A stretch of DNA of 64,000 nt from Streptococcus ruminicola (GTDB lineage Bacteria > Bacillota > Bacilli > Lactobacillales > Streptococcaceae): positions 1,240,001 to 1,304,000 of the forward strand of contig NZ_CP046919.1 in the NCBI RefSeq assembly GCF_011387195.1, in the 5' to 3' direction. Of the stretch, positions 55,280 to 63,606 are shown one piece after another. Numbering within the stretch: the first letter of the stretch is position 1; the number at the start of each line of letters is the position of its first letter. Made by a program: the position numbers and the translations under genes. The notes beneath the pieces were generated by a model that saw nothing but the letters and a program-made list of their open reading frames with translations, did no database searches and was not told where the DNA came from.

Positions 55280-56301
55280 AAAAACATCATTTTTTACTTT
55301 TGATTCTTTATGCAAGTATTATCATCATTTCAATTGTTGTTGTTGTCCTAGATAGTTTAGAGTTGCATTTGAAAAGTTTGATAACAGATTTTTGGATGGG
55401 AGAACGTTTTGTTTTTTCAATTGTCTTTCTTATCTTAGCTGTTACTATTTTGTTATTACTACTTTGGGTTATTTTGGATGATAATAGCAAACGAAGTATT
55501 AACCAAAATCTGCGCCGCATTTTAAATAATCAGGAAGTATCTCTTGATGAAGATACAGAAATCAACACGAATTTGTCACGCTTGTCTAAAAAGATGACAC
55601 ACTTAACAAATAGTCTTCAAAATACTGAGAATAGTCGTATTCAAAATGGACAAGAAATTGTGGAGCAAGAACGTAAACGTATTGCTCGTGACCTTCATGA
55701 TACGGTTAGTCAAGAGCTGTTTGCTTCTTCGATGATTCTTTCAGGAGTATCTGCTAATCTTGATCAAATTGAAAGAGACCAGCTGGAGTTTCAGCTAACA
55801 GCTGTTGAAAGTATGTTGCAAAATGCTCAAAAAGATTTGCGTATTTTATTGCTACATTTAAGACCTACAGAACTGGAAAATAAAACCCTTTCGGAAGGTT
55901 TTGACATCCTCTTGAAAGAATTAACAGATAAGAGTAGTATAGAAGTTGTTTATAAGAAAAATATCGAAAAACTGCCTAAAAAGATTGAGGATAATGTTTT
56001 TCGAATTGCTCAAGAATTTATCAGCAATACGCTTAAACATGCCAAGGCAACACGTTTAGAAGTATACCTCAATCAGACAGAGACAGAATTGCAATTAAAA
56101 ATGGTTGATAATGGTGTCGGTTTTGATATGGATGAAAGACATGATTTAAGTTATGGTCTTAATAATATTGAAGAACGTGTTGATGACATGGCTGGAACGA
56201 TGACATTATTGAGCCAAAAGGGAAAAGGAGTATCGATGGATATCCGTTTGCCTTTGGTTAAGGGAGAAAACAAGGAGAAAGAAGATGACCCAGAAAATTA
56301 G
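55276..56301 (+). CDS. liaS: Sensor histidine kinase LiaS (VraS-like)
   Basis: 341 residues: two membrane helices (about 6-28 and 45-66) with a very short extracellular loop, so an intramembrane-sensing kinase; HisKA_3 domain with phospho-acceptor His141 in ARDLHDTVSQELF; HATPase domain with DNGVGFDMDERHDLSYGLNNI. It responds to lipid II-cycle antibiotics through LiaF. Overlaps liaR by 17 bases. Confidence 0.94.
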   Translation: MKKHHFLLLILYASIIIISIVVVVLDSLELHLKSLITDFWMGERFVFSIVFLILAVTILLLLLWVILDDNSKRSINQNLRRILNNQEVSLDEDTEINTNLSRLSKKMTHLTNSLQNTENSRIQNGQEIVEQERKRIARDLHDTVSQELFASSMILSGVSANLDQIERDQLEFQLTAVESMLQNAQKDLRILLLHLRPTELENKTLSEGFDILLKELTDKSSIEVVYKKNIEKLPKKIEDNVFRIAQEFISNTLKHAKATRLEVYLNQTETELQLKMVDNGVGFDMDERHDLSYGLNNIEERVDDMAGTMTLLSQKGKGVSMDIRLPLVKGENKEKEDDPEN

Positions 56302-56929
56302 AGTTATCCTAGTTGATGACCACGAAATGGTACGTCTTGGTTTGAAAAGTTTTTTTAACTTGCAACCTGACGTTGAAGTTGTTGGCGAAGCAGGCAATGG
56401 CATTGAAGGGATAAAACTTGCTTTAGAGTTAAAACCAGATGTGGTAGTAATGGATTTGGTAATGCCTGAAATGAGTGGCGTTGAAGCGACCTTAAAACTC
56501 TTAAAAGAGTGGAAAGAAGCTAAAATCCTTGTTCTGACATCTTATCTTGATAATGAAAAAATCTACCCAGTTATTGAAGCGGGTGCTAAAGGTTATATGT
56601 TAAAAACATCTAGTGCAGCAGAAATTTTAAATGCGATTCAAAAAGTTGCGCGTGGAGAGCTAGCTATCGAAACTGAAGTCGATAAAAAAATCAAAGCTCA
56701 TGACAAGCAACCTGAATTGCATGAAGATTTGACGGCGCGTGAGCGAGATATTTTAAGGCTTTTAGCCAAAGGTTATGACAATCAGACTATTGCTGATGAA
56801 CTGTTTATCTCGCTAAAAACTGTTAAAACACACGTTTCAAATATCTTAGCTAAGCTAGAAGTGGATGACCGTACACAAGCAGTTGTCTATGCCTTTAAGC
56901 ATCATTTAGTACCGCAAGATGAGGATTAA
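56285..56929 (+). CDS. liaR: Response regulator LiaR (NarL/LuxR family)
   Basis: 214 residues. Receiver domain with acidic pocket DDHE near residue 11 and phospho-acceptor Asp57 in VVMDLVMPEMSG; C-terminal LuxR-type HTH (LTARERDILRLLAKGYDNQTIADELFI in part). It is the output of LiaFS. The start lies within liaS, with AAGGAG upstream. Confidence 0.95.
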   Translation: MTQKIRVILVDDHEMVRLGLKSFFNLQPDVEVVGEAGNGIEGIKLALELKPDVVVMDLVMPEMSGVEATLKLLKEWKEAKILVLTSYLDNEKIYPVIEAGAKGYMLKTSSAAEILNAIQKVARGELAIETEVDKKIKAHDKQPELHEDLTARERDILRLLAKGYDNQTIADELFISLKTVKTHVSNILAKLEVDDRTQAVVYAFKHHLVPQDED

Positions 56930-56938
56930 TGTTATAAT
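56930..56938 (+). promoter_or_regulatory. Extended -10 promoter of the HAD-cyclophilin gene
   Basis: TGTTATAAT at 56930-56938, touching the liaR stop codon. Confidence 0.5.
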
Positions 56939-57053
56939 AAAAACATAGCTTTTCTTTGATTTCAAAGTTAGAAAGGAAAATGGGACAAAAAGTCTAAGGA
57001 CTTTTATGGAAAATGAGATTTTAGTGACCATTTCCTTTCCCATAATGATACAG

Positions 57054-58454
57054 ATGGATGTAAAAACAAAATACAAGGCTAAGAAGACAAAAATTGTTTT
57101 CTTTGATATTGATGATACCTTACGTGTCAAAGTCACAGGTTATATGCCAGAATCAATCAAGTATGTTTTTAAAAGTTTGAAAGAAAAAGGCATTATGACA
57201 GGGATTGCGACAGGACGTGCACTTTATGGCGTTGTTCCCGAAATTCGTGATTTAAATCCTGATTATTTTGTCACAATCAATGGAACTTATGTTGTTGACA
57301 AGAAAGAAGCAGAGATTGTTAGCGACCCACTTCCACGTGATTTAGTTGAAAAGTATGTCAATTGGGCTAAGGCAGAGGGCATTGAATATGGTTTTACTGG
57401 TAAGGATAAACCAGTCGTGTCAAAACGCTGTGACTTAATTGATGATGCTATGAAACCTATTTATGGTATTTGTGATGTTGAGCCAGATTTTTATTTAACA
57501 AATGATGTTTATCAAATGTGGACATTTGCTGAAAATAATGCTGATTTGCAATTGCCAGAAGACTTAGCTAGTGAGATTCGTTTGGTACCTTGGCACGAAC
57601 ATTCATCTGATGTTGTTAAGGTTGGCGTCTCTAAAGCTTCAGGAGTTGCCCATGTTTTAGAAAGTCAAAACTTAAAACCACTCAATGCCATGATGTTTGG
57701 AGATGGTCCAAATGATATGGAAATCTTTGATTATGTTGGCTTGAAAATTGCTATGGGCAATGCAGTGCCTGAACTCAAAGAAAAAGCAGATTTTGTAACA
57801 AAAACAGTAGAAGAAGATGGCATTTTATATGCCTTGGAGGAACTCGGTTTGGTAGAAAAACAATTAAATTTCCCACAAGTTGATTTATCAACAGTTGAAG
57901 GTCCAGTTGCGACAATTAAAACAAATCATGGTGACATGAAAATCAAACTTTTCCCTGATCATGCACCAAAAACAGTAGCAAACTTTGTTGCTTTGTCAAA
58001 AGATGGTTACTATGATGGTATCATCTTCCACCGTATCATTCCTGAATTCATGATTCAAGGTGGTGACCCAACTGGTACTGGTATGGGGGGACAATCTATC
58101 TATGGCGATAGCTTTGAAGATGAATTCTCAGAAGAACTTTACAATGTTCGTGGAGCTCTTTCAATGGCAAATGCTGGTCCAAATACAAACGGAAGCCAGT
58201 TCTTTATCGTTCAAAATAGCAAAATTCCATACGCTCAAAAAGAACTAGAACGTGGTGGCTGGCCAAAACCAATCGCAGAACTTTATGCTGCTAAAGGTGG
58301 AACACCTCACCTTGACCGTCGTCACACAGTCTTTGGACAAATCATGGACGAAGAATCATACAAAGTTCTTGATGAAATTGCAAACGTTGAAACTGGCGCA
58401 CAAGACCGCCCAGTTGAAGATGTAGTTATTGAAACAATTGAGGTAGTAGATTAA
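57054..58454 (+). CDS. Fusion of Cof-type HAD hydrolase and cyclophilin peptidyl-prolyl isomerase
   Basis: 466 residues from the ATG at 57054 ([11 protein letters not shown]), where streptococcal homologues begin. Residues ~1-270 are a Cof/HAD-IIB phosphatase ([20 protein letters not shown]). From ~280 a cyclophilin domain follows ([57 protein letters not shown]). No signal peptide, so cytosolic. An upstream ATG at 57006 has AAGGA 5 bases before it and would add 16 residues, while 57054 lacks an SD, so the true start is open. The fusion is known in streptococci; the link between both activities is not understood. Confidence 0.88.
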   Translation: MDVKTKYKAKKTKIVFFDIDDTLRVKVTGYMPESIKYVFKSLKEKGIMTGIATGRALYGVVPEIRDLNPDYFVTINGTYVVDKKEAEIVSDPLPRDLVEKYVNWAKAEGIEYGFTGKDKPVVSKRCDLIDDAMKPIYGICDVEPDFYLTNDVYQMWTFAENNADLQLPEDLASEIRLVPWHEHSSDVVKVGVSKASGVAHVLESQNLKPLNAMMFGDGPNDMEIFDYVGLKIAMGNAVPELKEKADFVTKTVEEDGILYALEELGLVEKQLNFPQVDLSTVEGPVATIKTNHGDMKIKLFPDHAPKTVANFVALSKDGYYDGIIFHRIIPEFMIQGGDPTGTGMGGQSIYGDSFEDEFSEELYNVRGALSMANAGPNTNGSQFFIVQNSKIPYAQKELERGGWPKPIAELYAAKGGTPHLDRRHTVFGQIMDEESYKVLDEIANVETGAQDRPVEDVVIETIEVVD

Positions 58455-58810
58455 TGAGAATTGGCGACAAAATCACTGGAACAATAACAGGTATAAAACC
58501 TTATGGTGCCTTTGTCGCATTGGATAATGGGACTACAGGCCTTATTCATATCTCAGAAATTAAAACAGGCTATATTGAAAATATTTACCAACTGCTTAAA
58601 GTTGGTGAGAAAGTCTTGGTACAAGTTGTTGATTTTGATGAATTTACGCAAAAAGCTAGCCTTTCTTTGCGTACCCTTGAAGAGGAAAAACATCATCTCC
58701 ACAGACGCCATCGTTTTTCAAATAGTCATTTAAATATTGGTTTTCAACCATTGGCAGACAATCTGCCAAAATGGACAAAAGAAAGCCTTGAATTACTAAC
58801 AAAAGATTAA
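58454..58810 (+). CDS. S1 RNA-binding domain protein (CvfD/YugI, general stress protein 13 family)
   Basis: 118 residues. One S1 domain (residues 1-70: GDKITGTITGIKPYGAFVALDNGTTGLIHISEI) plus a basic His-rich tail (HHLHRRHRF). Relatives (CvfD, YugI) act as RNA-binding regulators in streptococci and Bacillus. The ATG overlaps the stop of the preceding fusion gene by one base. Ends at a strong terminator. Confidence 0.87.
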   Translation: MRIGDKITGTITGIKPYGAFVALDNGTTGLIHISEIKTGYIENIYQLLKVGEKVLVQVVDFDEFTQKASLSLRTLEEEKHHLHRRHRFSNSHLNIGFQPLADNLPKWTKESLELLTKD

Positions 58811-58843
58811 TAAAATGCTGAGACGAAGTGCTCAGCATTTTTT
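58811..58843 (+). terminator. Intrinsic terminator of the S1-domain gene
   Basis: AAATGCTGAG / CTCAGCATTT with an 8-base loop and T run. Confidence 0.88.
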
Positions 58844-58855
58844 ATATCATAATCA

Positions 58856-58892
58856 TAAGAAAACAAGGTTAGAGCAGAACTCTAGCCTTGTT
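58856..58892 (-). terminator. Intrinsic terminator of cysK
   Basis: On the minus strand AACAAGGCTAGAG / CTCTAACCTTGTT (one wobble) followed by T residues. Confidence 0.85.
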
Positions 58893-58909
58893 GAAGTTTT
58901 GATAATTTT

Positions 58910-59839
58910 TTAGTCACCAAAGTCGTAAAGAGAAGTTGAAAGGTAACGTTCGCCGTTGTCAGGAAGAAGGGCTAAGACTTTTTTACCTTTACCAAGTTCT
59001 TTGGCTTTTTCAATAGCTGCAAAGATGGCTGCGCCAGAAGAGATACCAGCAAGGAATCCTTCTTTTCCACCAAGGTTACGGCTTGTTACAATAGCATCGT
59101 CTGATGCGACGCGAATGACATCATCATAAGATTTAGTATCAAGGGTATCTGGGATAAAGCCAGCTGAAATTCCTTGAATTTTGTGTGGACCAGGTTTTTC
59201 ACCAGAAAGAACAGCAGATTCATCAGCTTCAACTGCATAGACTTTGATGTCTGGGTTTGCTTTTTTAAGAGCGTGAGAAACACCAGAAACAGTTCCTCCA
59301 GTACCAACACCAGCTACGAAAGCATCAAGACCTTTTGGACCGAAAGCTTCAATGATTTCAGCTCCTGTTGTTGCTTCATGAACAGCTGGGTTAGATGGAT
59401 TAGCAAATTGAAGTGGTACCCATCCATTTTTCTCTGCAGCGACTTCTTTGGCTTTAGCGATAGCACCTTTCATTCCTTCGCTTCCTGGTGTCAAAACAAG
59501 TTCAGCACCATAAGCTTGGATAATTTTACGACGTTCAAGGCTCATTGTTTCAGGCATTACAATAATGACTTTGTATCCTTTAGCTGCACCGACCCAAGCA
59601 AGACCAATACCAGTATTACCTGATGTAGGTTCAACAATTGTATCACCAGGTTTGATTGTACCTGCTTTTTCAGCGTCTTCAATCATACGAAGAGCAATGC
59701 GGTCTTTAACAGATGAGCCTGGGTTAAATGATTCAATTTTGACGTAAACATCAGCAGCATCTTCAGGAACAATGTTGTTAAGTTTGATAATAGGAGTGTT
59801 TCCAATTAATTCAGTAATTGAGTTATAAATTTTTGCCAT
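58910..59839 (-). CDS. cysK: Cysteine synthase A (O-acetylserine sulfhydrylase) CysK
   Basis: 309 residues, PLP-dependent fold type II. It makes cysteine from O-acetylserine and sulfide. PLP Lys45 in [10 protein letters not shown], the substrate loop [12 protein letters not shown], the phosphate loop GTGGTVSG and ISSGAAI are intact. AAGGAG precedes the ATG. A complete CYS-box and a TTTACA-N17-TATACT promoter lie upstream, so it should be a CmbR/CysR target. Monocistronic. Confidence 0.96.
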   Translation of the reverse strand: MAKIYNSITELIGNTPIIKLNNIVPEDAADVYVKIESFNPGSSVKDRIALRMIEDAEKAGTIKPGDTIVEPTSGNTGIGLAWVGAAKGYKVIIVMPETMSLERRKIIQAYGAELVLTPGSEGMKGAIAKAKEVAAEKNGWVPLQFANPSNPAVHEATTGAEIIEAFGPKGLDAFVAGVGTGGTVSGVSHALKKANPDIKVYAVEADESAVLSGEKPGPHKIQGISAGFIPDTLDTKSYDDVIRVASDDAIVTSRNLGGKEGFLAGISSGAAIFAAIEKAKELGKGKKVLALLPDNGERYLSTSLYDFGD

Positions 59840-59873
59840 AAATGATTCTCCTTGAATTAAAATTTATAGGTCA

Positions 59874-59902
59874 AGTATATGCTCAAATTGGCTGTTTGTA
59901 AA
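59874..59902 (-). promoter_or_regulatory. Promoter of cysK
   Basis: Read on the minus strand: TTTACA (59902-59897), 17 bases, TATACT (59879-59874). Confidence 0.7.
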
Positions 59903-59914
59903 ATATATAATTCT

Positions 59915-59941
59915 TATCATGGTGATAGGGAAATCTTATCA
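59915..59941 (-). promoter_or_regulatory. CYS-box (CmbR/CysR-type) of cysK
   Basis: On the minus strand TGATA, 9 bases, TATCA, 3 bases, TGATA: all 15 defined bases of the streptococcal CYS-box form match. It ends 12 bases before the cysK -35 and overlaps the stop codon of yigZ. Confidence 0.78.
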
Positions 59942-60565
59942 CAAAGCAACTTCGACAATTTTTGAACCAGATTTTTCAAAGGAAACCTTACCTTGATAAA
60001 ATTCAACAAGACGGTCACTAACCTCTGTTACATTTTCAGGATCAAGGTAGATGTGAGTCGTTACATTTTCTAGAAATTCGGTGTCAAATTCTTGAAGATT
60101 TTCAGCTTGCAAGAAGTTGGAGAATGTTTGGTATTGTGGATAAGAAAGAGTAATTTTAATGCCTTCTTGCTCTTTAACTTCTACGATACCAATTTCTTTA
60201 AGAGCATTTGCGACACTACCAGCGTAAGCGCGAATTAAGCCTCCAGCGCCTAATTTGATACCACCGAAATAGCGTGTGACCACAGCAACAACGTTTGTCA
60301 AACCTTGCTTTTCTAGAACAGTAAGCATTGGAACACCAGCTGTTCCACTTGGTTCACCATCATCACTAGAACGTTTGATTTCAGAGTTTTCTCCAATAAT
60401 CATAGCAGAACAAGAGTGAGTTGCTTTATAATGTTCTTTTTTGATTTGAGCAATGAATTCTCGTCCTTCTTCTTCGGTTTCAACGCGTTTTAATTGGCAA
60501 ATAAAGCGAGATTTTTTAATTTCTTCCTCGCAAACGCCATCGTTTTTGATTGTTTTATAGTTCAT
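59939..60565 (-). CDS. YigZ/IMPACT family protein
   Basis: 208 residues. N-terminal UPF0029 domain (about 1-120) with KSRFICQL, HSCSAMIIG, SSDDGEPSGTAGVPML and VTRYFGGIKLGAGGLIRAYAG, all signatures of the IMPACT family; C-terminal DUF1949 domain. Family members are linked to translation control in eukaryotes; the bacterial role is unclear. I start at the ATG at 60565; a TTG two codons upstream is possible. A TTGCTA-N17-TAAAAT promoter ends 6 bases before the ATG, so the mRNA may be leaderless. Divergent from comFA. Confidence 0.88.
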   Translation of the reverse strand: MNYKTIKNDGVCEEEIKKSRFICQLKRVETEEEGREFIAQIKKEHYKATHSCSAMIIGENSEIKRSSDDGEPSGTAGVPMLTVLEKQGLTNVVAVVTRYFGGIKLGAGGLIRAYAGSVANALKEIGIVEVKEQEGIKITLSYPQYQTFSNFLQAENLQEFDTEFLENVTTHIYLDPENVTEVSDRLVEFYQGKVSFEKSGSKIVEVAL

Positions 60566-60571
60566 ACCCAA

Positions 60572-60600
60572 ATTTTACAAGATTTTTTGGGATTTAGCAA
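60572..60600 (-). promoter_or_regulatory. yigZ promoter placed for a leaderless transcript
   Basis: Minus strand TTGCTA (60600-60595), 17 bases, TAAAAT (60577-60572), then 6 bases to the ATG at 60565. Confidence 0.5.
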
Positions 60601-60604
60601 AGTT

Positions 60605-60612
60605 TTCGAATA
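60605..60612 (+). promoter_or_regulatory. Cin-box (ComX/SigX promoter) of comFA-comFC
   Basis: TTCGAATA, one base from the consensus TACGAATA, lies 7 bases before the comFA ATG. Late competence genes of streptococci are transcribed from such boxes by the alternative sigma factor ComX. Confidence 0.7.
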
Positions 60613-60619
60613 AATAGGT

Positions 60620-61918
60620 ATGACAGAGTTAAATGATTACTATGGAAGAATTTTTACAGAAAGTCAGTTAACAGATGACTTGAAAAAAGAAGCAAAAGTC
60701 CTTCCTTCGATTAAAAGAGAAAAAGGGCAAATGATTTGCAATCGCTGTGGAAGTGTAATGGAAGCAAATCAAATGTTGCAAACTGGTCGCATTTATTGTA
60801 GAGAGTGTTTAGTTTTTGGGCGAAATACTAGTGATTCTAATCTTTATTATTTCCCTCAGAAGCCTTTTACAAAGACTCAGTCTTTAAATTGGCAAGGAAA
60901 ACTAACTCCTTATCAAGATGAAGTTTCTAAAGGCATGCTTAAAGGTATTACAGAAAAACAAGATTTATTGATTCACGCCGTGACTGGTGCTGGTAAAACT
61001 GAAATGATTTATCAATCTTTAGCTAAAGTTATTGATAATGGTGGAAGTGTCTGCTTAGCGAGTCCACGGATTGATGTTTGTTTAGAACTTTATAAACGTT
61101 TATCACGGGATTTTTCTTGCCCGATTACGCTTTTACACGGTGATTCTGAGCCGTATAAACGTTCTCCACTGGTAATTGCAACGACCCATCAACTTTTAAA
61201 ATTTTACCGAGCATTTGATTTATTAATCATCGACGAAGTTGATGCCTTTCCCTTTGTTGACAATAAAATGCTTTATCACGCTGTCAATCAATCGCTAAAA
61301 GATGATGGCGTTAAACTCTTTTTAACAGCGACTTCGACTGATGAACTTGATAAAAAGGTGAAAAAAGGAGAGTTGACAAAGCTGCATTTGGCAAGACGTT
61401 TTCATGCCAATCCTTTGGTAGTCCCCAAAATGGTTTGGTTAAGCAAAGTGCTAATTTCAATGAAAAAGAAAAAATTTCCTCCTAAACTAATCTCTCTTTT
61501 AAAAAAACAAAGGCAAAGTCAATTTCCGCTTCTTATCTTTTTTCCGAATATTGAACAAGGTAGAGAATTTACAAGTATCTTACAAAGCATTTTTCTAGAT
61601 GAAAGGATAGGATTTGTATCAAGTAAAACTGAAAATCGTTTGGAATTGGTAGAAGAATTTAGACAAGGAAAATTAACCATACTAGTGACGACAACCATTC
61701 TAGAACGTGGGGTAACCTTTCCTTGTGTTGATGTTTTTGTCCTACTTGCAAATCATAAATTGTACAGCAAAAGTGCACTTGTACAGATATCAGGACGAGT
61801 TGGACGAGCAGCCGAGAGACCGACAGGAGAGTTATTGTTCTTGCATGATGGCGTAACAAAAGCTATGAAAAAAGCTATTTCTGAAATAAAAGAAATGAAT
61901 CATAAAGGAGGATTTTAA
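60620..61918 (+). CDS. comFA: Competence protein ComFA (DEAD-like DNA translocase ATPase)
   Basis: 432 residues. Four-cysteine zinc motif (ICNRCGSVMEAN...IYCREC, about residues 35-65), Walker A AVTGAGKTEMIYQSL, Walker B IIDEVDAFPF, SAT-like LFLTATSTDEL and motif VI QISGRVGRAA. ComFA powers single-stranded DNA import during transformation. The cin-box just upstream supports ComX control. The stop overlaps the comFC ATG (TAATG). Confidence 0.95.
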   Translation: MTELNDYYGRIFTESQLTDDLKKEAKVLPSIKREKGQMICNRCGSVMEANQMLQTGRIYCRECLVFGRNTSDSNLYYFPQKPFTKTQSLNWQGKLTPYQDEVSKGMLKGITEKQDLLIHAVTGAGKTEMIYQSLAKVIDNGGSVCLASPRIDVCLELYKRLSRDFSCPITLLHGDSEPYKRSPLVIATTHQLLKFYRAFDLLIIDEVDAFPFVDNKMLYHAVNQSLKDDGVKLFLTATSTDELDKKVKKGELTKLHLARRFHANPLVVPKMVWLSKVLISMKKKKFPPKLISLLKKQRQSQFPLLIFFPNIEQGREFTSILQSIFLDERIGFVSSKTENRLELVEEFRQGKLTILVTTTILERGVTFPCVDVFVLLANHKLYSKSALVQISGRVGRAAERPTGELLFLHDGVTKAMKKAISEIKEMNHKGGF

Positions 61919-62580
61919 TGATATGTTTGCTTTGCGGACAAGAATTTTCTGAGAAGGAAACTTTTCTAGGAATTATTACAATGTGCAAGAGCCGTTACTT
62001 GATTTGCAAAGAGTGTCAGGAAAACTTTGAAAAAATTGGTGATGACCACTGTCCAACGTGCTACCGAAAAGGCAGTAAAGAGCAGTGTGATGATTGCAAG
62101 AAGTGGGCAAAAGAAAATCATAAAGTTTCGCACCGAGCACTGTATACTTACAATGAAGCCATGAAAGAGTATTTTTCAAAATACAAATTTCAAGGAGATG
62201 CTATGCTAAGCCATGTTTTTGCAAAAGAAGTCAAACAAGTCTTGAAGAACTACAAGGGCTATACCATTATTCCTGTCTCACTCAGCAAAGAACGAATGAC
62301 AGAAAGACAATTCAATCAAGTTACAGGCATTCTAGATGCTGCTAAGATTTCTTACTATGATATTTTAGAGAAGAAAGATAATAAAAAGCAATCTGAAAAA
62401 AGTAGAAAAGAAAGACTGACAAGTGACTGTCCTTTTAGGATTAAATCAGATATTCAGATACCAGATAAAGTATTAATTATTGATGATATTTACACAACGG
62501 GAGCAACTTTAAAAGGAATTTATCACTTATTTTATGAAAAAGGAGTAAAGATTGTAAAAAGTTTAACAATTGCACGGTAA
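61918..62580 (+). CDS. comFC: Competence protein ComFC (phosphoribosyltransferase fold)
   Basis: 220 residues. N-terminal zinc-ribbon cysteines (ICLLCGQEF, CKECQ, HCPTC, QCDDC), then a PRTase-like domain with the PRPP loop VLIIDDIYTTGATLKG. ComFC binds ComFA in the transformation machine; gene partner and overlap are as expected. The AAAGGAGG before the ATG lies inside comFA. Whether it retains transferase activity is not known. Confidence 0.94.
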   Translation: MICLLCGQEFSEKETFLGIITMCKSRYLICKECQENFEKIGDDHCPTCYRKGSKEQCDDCKKWAKENHKVSHRALYTYNEAMKEYFSKYKFQGDAMLSHVFAKEVKQVLKNYKGYTIIPVSLSKERMTERQFNQVTGILDAAKISYYDILEKKDNKKQSEKSRKERLTSDCPFRIKSDIQIPDKVLIIDDIYTTGATLKGIYHLFYEKGVKIVKSLTIAR

Positions 62581-62584
62581 ATGC

Positions 62585-62612
62585 TTGCAAATTTTCATGA
62601 AAGCAGTATAAT
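62585..62612 (+). promoter_or_regulatory. Promoter of hpf
   Basis: TTGCAA (62585-62590), 16-base spacer, TATAAT (62607-62612). Confidence 0.65.
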
Positions 62613-62622
62613 AAAAGAGTAA

Positions 62623-62636
62623 AGAAAGCGCTTTAT
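62623..62636 (+). promoter_or_regulatory. cre-like site in the hpf leader
   Basis: AGAAAGCGCTTTAT matches the CcpA cre consensus at 12 of 14 positions, with the AAAGCGCTTT core intact, just downstream of the expected transcript start. Confidence 0.5.
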
Positions 62637-62656
62637 AGCGAGAAAGAGGTGTTTTT

Positions 62657-63205
62657 ATGATTAAATATAGTGTTCGTGGAGAAAACATCGAAGTAACAGA
62701 TGCAATCCGTAACTATGTCGAATCTAAACTCGGAAAAATTGAAAAATACTTCAATGCTGAACAAGAATTAGATGCTCGTGTTAATCTAAAAGTCTACCGT
62801 GAAAAAACTGCAAAAGTTGAAGTAACAATTTTGGTTGATTCAATCACTCTTAGAGCTGAAGACGTTTCACAAGATATGTATGGATCAATTGATTTGGTAA
62901 CTGACAAGATTGAACGTCAAATTCGTAAAAATAAGACTAAAATTGCTAAAAAACATCGTGAAAAAGTTCCAGCTAGCCAAATTTTCACAAGTGAGTTTGA
63001 AGCTGAACCTGTAGAAGAAGGACCAGCAGTAAACGTCGTTCGTACAAAACACGTTAGCTTGAAACCGATGGATCTTGATGAAGCGCTTCTTCAAATGGAC
63101 CTTTTGGGACATGATTTCTTTATCTACACAGATGCTGAAGATGGTGTAACAAACATTCTTTATCGTCGTGAAGACGGTGAACTTGGTTTAATCGAAGCCA
63201 AATAA
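62657..63205 (+). CDS. hpf: Ribosome hibernation-promoting factor, long form (HPF/RaiA)
   Basis: 182 residues, so the long form: an S30AE domain (about 1-105: YSVRGENIEVTDAIRNYVESKLGKIEKYF in part), a linker with Glu/Pro, and the C-terminal dimerisation domain (VRTKHVSLKPMDLDEALLQMDLLGHDFF in part). It pairs 70S ribosomes into 100S dimers in stationary phase. AAAGAGG is the SD. Position after comFC is conserved in streptococci. Confidence 0.96.
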   Translation: MIKYSVRGENIEVTDAIRNYVESKLGKIEKYFNAEQELDARVNLKVYREKTAKVEVTILVDSITLRAEDVSQDMYGSIDLVTDKIERQIRKNKTKIAKKHREKVPASQIFTSEFEAEPVEEGPAVNVVRTKHVSLKPMDLDEALLQMDLLGHDFFIYTDAEDGVTNILYRREDGELGLIEAK

Positions 63206-63211
63206 CCCGTA

Positions 63212-63245
63212 GAAAAATCCGCTAAATTTTTTAGCGGATTTTTTA
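63212..63245 (+). terminator. Intrinsic terminator of hpf
   Basis: AAAATCCGCTAA / TTAGCGGATTTT with a short T loop and T run. Confidence 0.9.
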
Positions 63246-63254
63246 ATTTACCTA

Positions 63255-63283
63255 TTGACAGGAATCAGGATAGATGATAAATT
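63255..63283 (+). promoter_or_regulatory. rRNA operon promoter P1
   Basis: TTGACA (63255-63260), 17 bases, TAAATT (63278-63283), followed by TATAGTTG. Confidence 0.6.
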
Positions 63284-63354
63284 ATTATAGTTGCTGCTTG
63301 AGAGCGAGCCTTTCAAGAGACTTAAGTTAATAACAAAAAAACTAAAAAAAGTTG

Positions 63355-63383
63355 TTGACAAAAGTAAACAGCAATGATAAACT
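63355..63383 (+). promoter_or_regulatory. rRNA operon promoter P2
   Basis: TTGACA (63355-63360), 17 bases, TAAACT (63378-63383), followed by ATATAGCTG and hairpin GTTGT / ACAAC. Confidence 0.65.
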
Positions 63384-63455
63384 AATATAGCTGTTGTTCG
63401 AGAGGACAACGGTAACAAATTTGAAAAGAACTTGAAAATTTCTTGAAAAAAGGTA

Positions 63456-63484
63456 TTGACAACGAGTTTCAAATTTGATAGAAT
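63456..63484 (+). promoter_or_regulatory. rRNA operon promoter P3
   Basis: TTGACA (63456-63461), 17 bases, TAGAAT (63479-63484), followed by hairpin TTGTCT / AGACAA. Confidence 0.75.
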
Positions 63485-63509
63485 ATAGAAGTTGTCTCGG
63501 ATGAGACAA

Positions 63510-63606
63510 AGACCTTTGAAAACTGAACAATACGAACCAAACGTGCGGGTTACGGAAGTAACCTGTCAAAAACGATAAATCTGTCAGTGACAGAATGAGA
63601 ACAAGA
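63510..63606 (+). promoter_or_regulatory. rRNA leader with boxA-like antitermination site and processing stems
   Basis: CCTTTGAAAACTGAACAA (from about 63512) is the leader element usually found before Gram-positive 16S genes and holds a boxA-like core. GGTTAC / GTAACC and CTGTC / GACAG form small hairpins before the 16S start. Confidence 0.55.

Noticed and set aside
59174..59623. A 149-codon open frame opposite cysK
   Set aside because: Phe/Ser/Cys-rich shadow of the biased cysK sequence; no start signal.
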